Assembly: GCA_018242005.1 (NCBI GenBank)
Contig: JAFECU010000300.1
Location: 29,358-93,357 of the forward strand
Reading direction: 5' to 3'
DNA length: 64,000 nucleotides
Origin: Pseudomonadota bacterium
GTDB taxonomy: Bacteria > Pseudomonadota > Gammaproteobacteria > Burkholderiales > Burkholderiaceae_C
In this document: positions 9,380 to 17,902 of the stretch, piece after piece
Position numbering within the stretch: the first letter of the stretch is position 1
Layout: every line of letters begins with the position of its first letter
Made by a program: the position numbers and the translations under genes
The notes under the pieces: model-generated
What the model was told of the DNA's origin: nothing
Database searches by the model: none
Seen by the model: the letters and a program-made list of their open reading frames with translations, nothing else

Positions 9380-9545
9380 ATCAAAGGTCTTGCTCGGCCC
9401 GCAAACCATGCATGACGCATGCGGGCCCGGACTGCCGGAGACAAGTGCCTCGTATTGACGACAGACCGAGTACCCCACCACCCGCGCGATGGTGCCGCGC
9501 AAGGCTTCAGGGCCGGGAGCTACTCCCCTTCGAACGGCGAATTTG
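9380..9545 (-). promoter_or_regulatory. yybP-ykoY (Mn2+) riboswitch upstream of terC copy 2
   Basis: Read on the minus strand, the leader contains AAGGGGAGTAGC (complement of 9519-9530), the signature of the yybP-ykoY aptamer. It is followed by GGGTACTCGG, GTCAATACGAGG and the trailing GAGCAAGACCTTTG (ending near 9382). Manganese binds the L1/L3 junction of this class and usually turns on exporter genes. Between aptamer and start lie two possible expression-platform hairpins: CCTTGAT/ATCAAAGG (9358-9387, one bulge) and a perfect 8-bp GC stem CGCCCGCG/CGCGGGCG (9323-9342). Exact borders are approximate. The rest of the gene-free stretch up to 9740 shows no gene. Confidence 0.85.
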
Positions 9546-9740
9546 AACACGGCCAGCACGGGCAGCGCAAGCGCTATGCGCTCTCGTGCTCGGGCCGTCA
9601 CTAAGCTCAATTCCGTTTAATGCACCGAAAACAAAGCTCGCACTGCTATGAAAATAAAAGTTAATACCCCTTTGGCTCCGACGTGAACTGCGCCCGTCGC
9701 CATGGTTCTGGCGGCGTATCATCGGTTCCCCTTGCCCGCC

Positions 9741-10142
9741 ATGTCCCGCATCCATATCACCGACATCGAGGCTGCCATCAACCACTGGCGCGAGCGCGCG
9801 CCCTCGTGCGACGGCGTGGTGCTGGCACCCGAGCTCCGGGCCCTGGCCGAGGTCTATGGGCGAATGGTGTTTGCGCGCAGCGATGAGATCGACGAGGAAC
9901 GGCTTTCGCATCGCGCGATGAGCGCCTGGCTGGACTGGTACCGGACCACGCCCGACACGCCCTGCATCGCCATCTGTTCTACGAGCCAGGGCGATTCCTG
10001 GTGCAAGGGATGCGGGCGCAGCTTTGCCGAAGTACAGCATTGGCTGGCCATGAGTCCCGCGGACAAGCGCGCCGTGTGGCGCCGCATCACGCGCGAGGGC
10101 CAGGCCCTGCGCTTCACGCGCTATACCGAGCGCGCTCGCTGA
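9741..10142 (+). CDS. DUF3717-DUF1289 two-domain protein
   Basis: The 133-residue protein joins two small families of unknown function. Residues 1-70 (RIHITDIEAAINHWRERAPS, then APELRALAEVYGRMVF) resemble DUF3717. Residues 80-125 (TPCIAICSTSQ, WCKGCGRSFAEVQHW) match DUF1289, whose CxxxC...CxxC cysteines suggest zinc binding. The ATG at 9741 gives the usual DUF3717 start; an upstream in-frame ATG at 9702 adds a non-conserved leader. The next gene follows closely on the same strand and is also a cysteine-ribbon protein. Confidence 0.82.
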   Translation: MSRIHITDIEAAINHWRERAPSCDGVVLAPELRALAEVYGRMVFARSDEIDEERLSHRAMSAWLDWYRTTPDTPCIAICSTSQGDSWCKGCGRSFAEVQHWLAMSPADKRAVWRRITREGQALRFTRYTERAR

Positions 10143-10182
10143 CCGGCTTTACGCCATGCCGCGTGGCGGCTATGGTGGCACC

Positions 10183-10488
10183 ATGCTGCGTCTGACTCAG
10201 GCCCCCGACATTGCCATGGCCATGCTGTGGCGCGACCTGCTTTGTGAGGCCGGCCTGCCGGCCAGCGTGCAGCGCCAGCATCTGGGCGCGGTCGCGGGCC
10301 AGTTGCCCCCCGGCGAATGTCTGCCCGAGATCTGGCTGGCGCATGCGGAACACGCCGAGCGCGCACGCACCCTGCTGCGTGAGTTTGAGCGTTTGCCGCA
10401 GCGCCAATGGCGCTGTCGCGAGTGCGGCGAAGCGATCGAGGGCGGTTTCGAGCAATGCTGGAACTGCGGCGCCCTGATGCCGCGCTGA
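10183..10488 (+). CDS. DUF2007-type protein with C-terminal zinc ribbon
   Basis: The 101-residue protein opens with the DUF2007 pattern (APDIAMAMLWRDLLCEAGLPASV), a ferredoxin-like fold related to PII-like signal-transducing domains. It ends with a rubredoxin-like knuckle pair, CRECG and CWNCG. ATG 10183 places the conserved fold at the N-terminus; 10156 is a possible longer start. It probably shares a transcript with the preceding DUF1289 gene. Role unknown. Confidence 0.75.
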   Translation: MLRLTQAPDIAMAMLWRDLLCEAGLPASVQRQHLGAVAGQLPPGECLPEIWLAHAEHAERARTLLREFERLPQRQWRCRECGEAIEGGFEQCWNCGALMPR

Positions 10489-10496
10489 ATTCCCCG

Positions 10497-11057
10497 CTAT
10501 TTCCAGCGCAACGGCTCCACATGCACGCTGCCCAGCGCGCTGCTGAGCGTGAGCGCGCCCTCCTGCACCGTGGCCTGCAGCTGCATGCTGCGCTCGGCCA
10601 GGCCGGCGAGCTGCTGCGCGGCCTCTGCCGGTATGCGCCAGACCTGCAGCCTGTCCAGGCGCGTGAGCTTGTTCTCTATGCCCTTCCACCAGACCTCGGC
10701 CGCATGGTGGAAGGCGTAGACCACCACCGCATCGGCGCGGCTCGCGGCCTTGGCCAGGGGCTTGTCCTCGGGCTGGCCGACCTCGATCCACAGGCGCTTG
10801 CGGCCCGTGAAGTCGGTCAGCGATGCGTCCGGGTCGTCGGGATCGGACAGGCCCGCGCCAAAGGCGAGCTGGCCGTCGCCACGGCAGGTGTCCTGCAACT
10901 CGTGCGCCTGCAGCGCCAGGGCCGCGAGGCGCACCATCATGCGCTCGTCGGTCTCGCTCGGGTGGCGTGCCAGGGTCAGCGGGTGGTCGGCGTAGTAGCC
11001 ATGGTCTATGTCGGCGATGGACAGGTTCGCCTTGAAGATGGTGGACTTGAGGGCCAT
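10497..11057 (-). CDS. YaeQ-family protein
   Basis: The 186-residue protein has the YaeQ family start (MALKSTIFKANLSIADIDHGYY) and the LWIEVGQPEDK segment that contains the PD-(D/E)xK-nuclease-like acidic residues of the fold. Biochemical function is unsettled; YaeQ was reported to rescue rfaH mutants and is structurally related to restriction-nuclease folds. The start at 11057 is the conserved one; a methionine five codons earlier is possible. It is downstream of purB on the minus strand, separated by a repeat-derived hairpin. Confidence 0.92.
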   Translation of the reverse strand: MALKSTIFKANLSIADIDHGYYADHPLTLARHPSETDERMMVRLAALALQAHELQDTCRGDGQLAFGAGLSDPDDPDASLTDFTGRKRLWIEVGQPEDKPLAKAASRADAVVVYAFHHAAEVWWKGIENKLTRLDRLQVWRIPAEAAQQLAGLAERSMQLQATVQEGALTLSSALGSVHVEPLRWK

Positions 11058-11064
11058 CGTGCGT

Positions 11065-11125
11065 GCTTTCAAAATGAGAGCTGCCCGCGCTTGACTGGCA
11101 AGGGCGGGCAGCCAGAATAACTAAA
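11065..11125. repeat. Dispersed palindromic repeat between purB and yaeQ
   Basis: The arms GCTGCCCGC (11080-11088) and GCGGGCAGC (11104-11112) pair perfectly around a CTTGACTGGCAAG-containing loop, flanked by TTTCAAAATGAGA and an AT-rich tail. This is the repeat's general plan with a CCCGC substitution in both arms, that is, compensatory changes that keep the hairpin. It lies between the purB stop and the yaeQ start and could act as a terminator or processing site. Confidence 0.6.
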
Positions 11126-11133
11126 AATCTGCG

Positions 11134-12582
<1,449 letters not shown>

Positions 12583-12625
12583 CTACCTCTCGCCGCATGC
12601 GGCGCCCAGACAGGCAAAGACCACC

Positions 12626-13240
12626 ATGAAGCTGATCGGATCTACGTCGAGCCCCTATGTGCGCAAGGTGCGCGTGGTGATGGCCGAGAAAAAACTCGAC
12701 TATCGCTTTCAGGAGGACAACGTGTGGTCCGAGGAGACGGCCATCAACACCTCCAACCCCCTGGGCAAGGTGCCCTGCCTGGTCATGGAGGGGGGCGAGG
12801 CCATGTTCGATTCGCGCGTCATCGTCGAATACCTGGACACCCTGTCACCGGTGGGCAAGCTCATACCCGGCTCGGGACGCGAACGCGCCGAGGTCAAGAC
12901 CTGGGAGGCGCTGGCCGATGGCGTGCTGGACGCCGGCGTGCTGGCGCGCCTGGAGTCCACCTGGACGGGCCGCCAGGACGGCGAGCGCTGCCAGGCCTGG
13001 ATCGACCGGCAGCTCGGCAAGGTGCGTACCGGCCTCTCGGCCATGAGCCAGGGCCTGGGCGAGAAGCCTTTTTGCAGCGGCATCCACCTGAGCCTGTCGG
13101 ACATTGCCGTGGGCAGCGCACTGGGCTGGCTGGAGTTCCGTTTTCCGCAGATTGCCTGGCGCGCCGACCACCCCAACCTGGGGCGGTTGATGGACAAGCT
13201 GATGCAACGCCCGAGCTTCATCGACACCCAGCCGCGCTGA
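12626..13240 (+). CDS. Glutathione S-transferase family protein
   Basis: The 204-residue protein has an N-terminal thioredoxin-like domain with the active-site Ser in STSSPYVRKVR (residues 6-10), the cis-Pro glutathione site NPLGKVPCL and DSRVIVEYLD. An all-helical C-terminal domain follows, with LSLSDIAVGSALGW as the N-capping motif. It belongs to the bacterial YibF-like group. Substrate unknown. It diverges from purB, and a strong bidirectional terminator follows directly. Confidence 0.92.
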   Translation: MKLIGSTSSPYVRKVRVVMAEKKLDYRFQEDNVWSEETAINTSNPLGKVPCLVMEGGEAMFDSRVIVEYLDTLSPVGKLIPGSGRERAEVKTWEALADGVLDAGVLARLESTWTGRQDGERCQAWIDRQLGKVRTGLSAMSQGLGEKPFCSGIHLSLSDIAVGSALGWLEFRFPQIAWRADHPNLGRLMDKLMQRPSFIDTQPR

Positions 13241-13259
13241 GAAAAACAGCCCTCCACGC

Positions 13260-13296
13260 AAAAAGCGCGCCTTCCTTTGGGAAGTGCGCGCTTTTT
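13260..13296. terminator. Bidirectional Rho-independent terminator after gst
   Basis: AAAAAGCGCGC pairs with GCGCGCTTTTT, with an inner CTTCC/GGAAG stem, one unpaired T and a TTTG loop. A-run and T-run flank the stem, so it works on either strand. It starts 20 nt after the gst stop. Confidence 0.92.
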
Positions 13297-13636
13297 GCTG
13301 CGAAAAAAAATGTTGCGAAGCGCCCCGAAACGAAAGAAGAGAGGGAGGGAGGAGAAGCGCCCCAGGGTTGCAGCCAGGCAAGGCCTGAAAGACTTCGCAA
13401 CAGTTAAAACGGTTCAGGGACCGGGCATGCCGCTTCACGACCCCTTTGGTGTATGGAGTGGGACTGTGCGCCGAAAGTTCCGGCTCGACCCACAAAAAAA
13501 TCCAAGAAAAAATGCCCGGCGTCATGGCGCTGCGGACAGCAGGCATGTTCGCGCAAAACGCGATGGGCACGGTGTTACCGCAGGTATTTTGTGCAAGGCG
13601 TTGGTGCCAAGACATGGAGCGCCAGCGGCTCGGGTT
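13297..13636. other. Gene-free stretch with two long-range inverted repeats
   Basis: No coding signal is seen in 340 nt between the gst terminator and the end of the RND pump gene. Two inverted repeats stand out: GTTGCGAAG (13312-13320) with CTTCGCAAC (13393-13401), and CCGGGCAT (13421-13428) with ATGCCCGG (13512-13519). Purine-rich and A-rich tracts (GAGGGAGGGAGGAGAA, CACAAAAAAATCC) lie between and beside them. This could be a structured small RNA or a remnant; no known RNA class was recognised. Confidence 0.45.
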
Positions 13637-16600
13637 TCACCTTGTTGCGTTCTGGTGCCGCAGCCGGCGGCGCACCCATTGCTCGAAGTCGTCCACATAG
13701 GTGAACACGGCCGGCACCACCAGCAGGCTCAGCACGGTGGAGGTGATGAGCCCGCCGATCACGGCCACGGCCATGGGGGAGCGAAAGCTCATGTCCGCGC
13801 CGCCCAGCGCCAGCGCGATGGGCATCATGCCCGCGCCCATGGCCAGCGTGGTCATGATGATGGGACGGGCGCGCTTGTGGCAGGCGTCCAGCAAGGCATG
13901 GATGCGGTCCATGCCCTGGCGGCGCGCCACGATGGCGTATTCCACGAGCAGGATGGAATTCTTGGTGGCGATGCCCATGAGCATGACCAGCCCGATGAGG
14001 GACGGCATGGAAAAGCTCTTGCCCGCCACGAGCAGCGCCACGAACGCACCGCCCAGCGACAGTGGCAGTGCGGCCAGGATGGTGACGGGCTGCAGGAAAT
14101 CCTTGAACAGCAGCACCAGCACGATGTAGATGCAGACCACGCCCGTGAGCATGGCCAGGCCGAAGCTGGCGAACAGCTCGCCCATCATCTCGGCATCGGC
14201 CACGTCGATCAGGCGCACGCTGGCGGGCAGGCCTTGCACGGCGGGCAGCTGGCGCACGGCCTCGGTGACCTCGCCCAGGCCGCGGCTGCCCAGTTCGATC
14301 TCGAAGTTGACGTTGCGCGCGCGGTCGTAGCGGTTGATCACGGCCGGGCCGCCGGCCAGCGAGAGTTCGGCCACTTCGCCCAGTCGCACCGGGCCGTGGC
14401 TGCCGGGCAGGGACAGGCGCTCCAGCACCGACAGGTCCCGGCGCGCCGAGTCATTGAGGCGCACGACGATGGGCACCTGGCGCTGCGCCAGGTTGAGCTT
14501 GGGTAAGAACTGCTCGTAGTCGCCCACGGTGGCCACGCGCAGGGTCTCGGCGATGGCCTGCGAGGTCACGCCCAGGTCGGCGGCGCGTGCGAAGTCGGGG
14601 CGCACGGCGATCTCGGGGCGCACCAGGCTGGCCGTGGAGCTGATGCCCCCAATGCCGTCTATGGTGCGCAGGTCGCGCTCCACGGCGCGTGCCGCGGTCG
14701 CCAGGGCCAGCGGGTCCTCGCTGGCCAGGGCCAGGATGTATTTGTCGTTGGAGCCGCCCAGGCCGATCTTGATGCGCGTGCCGGGCAGCTGCGCCATGGC
14801 CTCGCGCAGGCGCTGCTCGATCTCCTGCTTGCGCGGGCGCTCCTGGCGCGGCGCCAGGGTCAGCGTGAGCGTGGCCTTGCGCGGGTCGCCCGTGCTGGCG
14901 CCGGCAAAGGGGTCGGTGCCGGCCGAGCCGCCGCCTATGGTGGTGTAGACGCGCTGCACATGGCCCACGCCCATGGCGAGGGCACCGGCGCGCAGCGCCA
15001 TGGCATGGGTGTCGGCCAGCTTGGTGCCGGGCGCCAGCTCCAGCATGACCTGGGTCTGGGCGTTGTCATCGGGCGGTATGAAGCCCGAGGCCAGCAGAGG
15101 GATCAGCGCCAGCGAGCCCGCGAAGAACAGCAGCGCGCCCACCAGGGTCAGTACGCGGTGGTGCAGGCACCAGCCGCTGGCGCGCATATAGGCCGCCAGC
15201 CAGCGCGGCTCCTGCTCCTGCGCCGCCAGAGGCTTGAGCAGGTAGGCCGCCATCATGGGTGTGAGCAGGCGCGCCACGACGAGCGAGGCAAAAACCGCCA
15301 GCGCCGCCGTCCAGCCGAACTGCTTGAAGAAGCGCCCCGCGATGCCGCTCATGAAGGCCGTGGGCAGGAACACGGCAATCAGCGTGAAGGTGGTGGCGAT
15401 GACGGCCAGGCCGATCTCATCGGCCGCCTCCATGGCCGCCTGGTAGGGCGTCTTGCCCAGGCGCAGGTGGCGCACGATGTTCTCGACCTCGACGATGGCG
15501 TCGTCCACCAATATGCCCACCACCAGCGACAGCGCCAGCAGCGTGATGATGTTGATGGAAAAGCCCAGCAGGTGCATGCCTATGAAGGCCGGTATCACCG
15601 ACAGCGGCAGCGCCACGGCCGAGACGATGGTGGCGCGCCAGCTGCGCAGAAACAGCCACACCACCACCACCGCGAGGATGGCGCCCTCGTACAGCAGGTG
15701 CATGGAACTGTCGTATTCGTCCTGCGCGATCGCCACGAAGTCCACCGTGCGCGTGAGCGAGAGGTGCGGTTGCTCGGCCTGGAGCTGGTCGAGTGCACGC
15801 TGCACGCCGGCGCCCACCTCGACCTCGCTCGCGCCGCGGGCGCGCGAGACCTCGAAGCCAATGACCGGCTTGTCACCCAGCAGCGCCGCCGTGCGCGGCT
15901 CGGCCCAGGTGTCCGTCACCGTCGCCACCTGGTCCAGGCGAATGCGGCGCCCGCCCGAGACGGGGATCTGAAGCGCCGCGATCTGCGCCGCCGTCTGCAT
16001 GGTGGCCAGGGTGCGCAGCGGCTGCTCGGCGCCACCCAGTTCGGCGCGCCCGCCGGCGCTCTCCTGCTGCACCTGGCGCAGCTGGCGCGATACCTCGGCC
16101 GCCGTCACGCTCAGGGCCTGCAGCCGCAAGGGGTCGAGCGCCACGCGCACCTCGCGCGTCACGCCGCCCACGCGTGTGACGGCGCCCACGCCGGGCACGG
16201 CCAGCAGGCGCCGCGTGAGCTGGTCGTCCACGAACCAGGACAGCTCCTGGTCGTCCAGCCGGCTCGAGGCGATGGCAAAGGCCAGTATGGGCTGGCTGGA
16301 CAGCTCCAGCTTGGTGACCACTGGGTCGCGCAGGTCTGCCGGCAGGTCGGCGCGCACGCGCGAGACGGCCGAGCGCACGTCGTCCACGGCCTCCTGCACG
16401 GGCTTCTCCAGCTGGTATTCGGCGGCGATGGTGGCCGTGCCATCCACCAGCGTGGTGGTGATGTGCTTGAGCCGCTGCGTGGTGGCGATGGCGTTCTCGA
16501 TCTTGCGCGCCACGTCCGATTCGAGCTGCCCCGGCGCCGCGCCCGGCAGCGCCGCCGTGACCATGACCACGGGCAGGTCCATGTCGGGGAAGTTCTGCAC

Positions 16601-16699
16601 CTTCATGGCGCGGAAGGACAGCAGCCCGGCCAGCGTGAGCAGCAGGAACAGCATGGCCGAAGGGACGGGGTTCCTGATCGACCAGGCGGACAGGTTCAT
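13637..16699 (-). CDS. RND multidrug-efflux permease (HAE1 family), pump 1
   Basis: The 1020-residue protein is a full-length RND transporter. It has a first TM helix (PSAMLFLLLTLAGLLSF), a large periplasmic loop, TM2-6 and the charged TM4 motif LVVGILVDDAIVEVENI that carries the proton-relay aspartates. A second loop and TM8-12 with LMGIATKNSILLVEYA complete it. It should export drugs or other amphiphiles across the inner membrane with a periplasmic adaptor. The adaptor gene is 9 nt upstream; no outer-membrane factor is present here, so it must share one (a candidate lies at 34788-36275). Confidence 0.94.
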   Translation of the reverse strand: MNLSAWSIRNPVPSAMLFLLLTLAGLLSFRAMKVQNFPDMDLPVVMVTAALPGAAPGQLESDVARKIENAIATTQRLKHITTTLVDGTATIAAEYQLEKPVQEAVDDVRSAVSRVRADLPADLRDPVVTKLELSSQPILAFAIASSRLDDQELSWFVDDQLTRRLLAVPGVGAVTRVGGVTREVRVALDPLRLQALSVTAAEVSRQLRQVQQESAGGRAELGGAEQPLRTLATMQTAAQIAALQIPVSGGRRIRLDQVATVTDTWAEPRTAALLGDKPVIGFEVSRARGASEVEVGAGVQRALDQLQAEQPHLSLTRTVDFVAIAQDEYDSSMHLLYEGAILAVVVVWLFLRSWRATIVSAVALPLSVIPAFIGMHLLGFSINIITLLALSLVVGILVDDAIVEVENIVRHLRLGKTPYQAAMEAADEIGLAVIATTFTLIAVFLPTAFMSGIAGRFFKQFGWTAALAVFASLVVARLLTPMMAAYLLKPLAAQEQEPRWLAAYMRASGWCLHHRVLTLVGALLFFAGSLALIPLLASGFIPPDDNAQTQVMLELAPGTKLADTHAMALRAGALAMGVGHVQRVYTTIGGGSAGTDPFAGASTGDPRKATLTLTLAPRQERPRKQEIEQRLREAMAQLPGTRIKIGLGGSNDKYILALASEDPLALATAARAVERDLRTIDGIGGISSTASLVRPEIAVRPDFARAADLGVTSQAIAETLRVATVGDYEQFLPKLNLAQRQVPIVVRLNDSARRDLSVLERLSLPGSHGPVRLGEVAELSLAGGPAVINRYDRARNVNFEIELGSRGLGEVTEAVRQLPAVQGLPASVRLIDVADAEMMGELFASFGLAMLTGVVCIYIVLVLLFKDFLQPVTILAALPLSLGGAFVALLVAGKSFSMPSLIGLVMLMGIATKNSILLVEYAIVARRQGMDRIHALLDACHKRARPIIMTTLAMGAGMMPIALALGGADMSFRSPMAVAVIGGLITSTVLSLLVVPAVFTYVDDFEQWVRRRLRHQNATR

Positions 16700-16708
16700 G
16701 GGTGCTTC

Positions 16709-17902
16709 TTATTTGGTAGTGGCAGGCGCTTGCGGGGAGGGTGGTTGGGCCCGATTTTGCGTAGATTCCTCGGCTACGCGCACCAAATCACCGTCGTTCA
16801 GGAAGGCGCCGCCCAGCCGCACGATACGCGCCTCGGGCGCCAGGCCCTCGGTGATCTCCAGGCGGTCGTCCACGCGCTGGCCGGTCTGCACGCGGCGCAT
16901 GTGCACGCGGCCCTGCGCGTCCACCTCGAACACGTAGCTGAACCCGTCTCGCACCACCACGGCCGACAGTGGCACGGTCAAGGCCGGTTGCTGGCCCAGC
17001 AGGAATTCACCGCGCGCAAACATGCCGGCTCGGATGTCGGGGTGCGCGGGCAGGTCCACATAGACCAGGGCATTGCGCGTCTGCAGGTCCACCGTGGGCG
17101 CCAGCATGCGCACCCGGCCCTCGACCTGGGCGCCGCTGGCGCTTGTCACCAGCGCCTTGCCGCCGGCATGCAGGCGAGGCAGGTCGGCGGCCGTGACCTC
17201 GGCGCGCCACTCCAGCCGGCCGCGGCGCAGCATGCGAAACAGCTCGGCGCCGGGGGCCGCCACCGCGCCCACGGTGGCCTGGCGCGCAGAGATCACGCCG
17301 GCGTCAGGCGCGCGCACCTCTGTGTGCTTCAGGCGCAGCCGCTGCATGTCCACGGCCGCCTGCGCCGCGGCCACGCGTGCTTGCGCGGTCTGCGCGGCCG
17401 TGATGTATTGCCGGATCTGCTGCTGGCTCATGGCGCCGGTGGCGTCCAGGGCGCGGGCGCGCTCGGCATTGGCCTGGGCCTCGGCGGCGGCGGCGCCTGC
17501 CTCCTGCAGGCTGGCGCGCGCCTGGGCCAGGTCGGCCTGAACCGTATCGGCGGCAAAGCGCGCCAGCAGCTGGCCGGCGCGCACCGGGTCGCCCACGTTG
17601 ACCAGTACTTCGGCCAGGCGCAGGCCATTGCTTTCGCTGCCTATGCTGGCCTCCTGCCAGGCCGCCACGTTGCCATTGGCCGGCAGGCGCCGCGCCAGCG
17701 TTTCGCGTCGGGGCTCGGTTGTGCTGACGGTGAGGGCCGGTCGCGGGGCACTGGCTGCCGGCGTTGGCGGCGCGGCTCGCGATGGGTTGCCGGCCAGCAG
17801 CGCGGCGCCGGTTGCAAGCAGGCACAGAGCGGCCAGCGTCACGCGGTGGGAATGGGTCAAGGGAATAGGCTTCAGGGAAATCAACCAAATACGGAGTGCC
17901 AC
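16709..17902 (-). CDS. RND efflux periplasmic adaptor (membrane fusion protein) 1
   Basis: The 397-residue protein has an N-terminal membrane anchor or signal segment (VTLAALCLLATGAALLA). The adaptor plan follows: a lipoyl half-motif (EVLVNVGDPVRAGQLLARF), an alpha-helical hairpin rich in Ala/Gln, the second lipoyl half (RAPDAGVISARQATVGAVAAPG) and beta-barrel and membrane-proximal domains. It links the RND pump to an outer-membrane channel. The GTG at 17902 overlaps the end of glnE by 22 nt; an in-frame TTG at 17857 is a plausible alternative that would remove the overlap. Overlap or close spacing implies co-transcription with glnE. Confidence 0.9.
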   Translation of the reverse strand: MALRIWLISLKPIPLTHSHRVTLAALCLLATGAALLAGNPSRAAPPTPAASAPRPALTVSTTEPRRETLARRLPANGNVAAWQEASIGSESNGLRLAEVLVNVGDPVRAGQLLARFAADTVQADLAQARASLQEAGAAAAEAQANAERARALDATGAMSQQQIRQYITAAQTAQARVAAAQAAVDMQRLRLKHTEVRAPDAGVISARQATVGAVAAPGAELFRMLRRGRLEWRAEVTAADLPRLHAGGKALVTSASGAQVEGRVRMLAPTVDLQTRNALVYVDLPAHPDIRAGMFARGEFLLGQQPALTVPLSAVVVRDGFSYVFEVDAQGRVHMRRVQTGQRVDDRLEITEGLAPEARIVRLGGAFLNDGDLVRVAEESTQNRAQPPSPQAPATTK

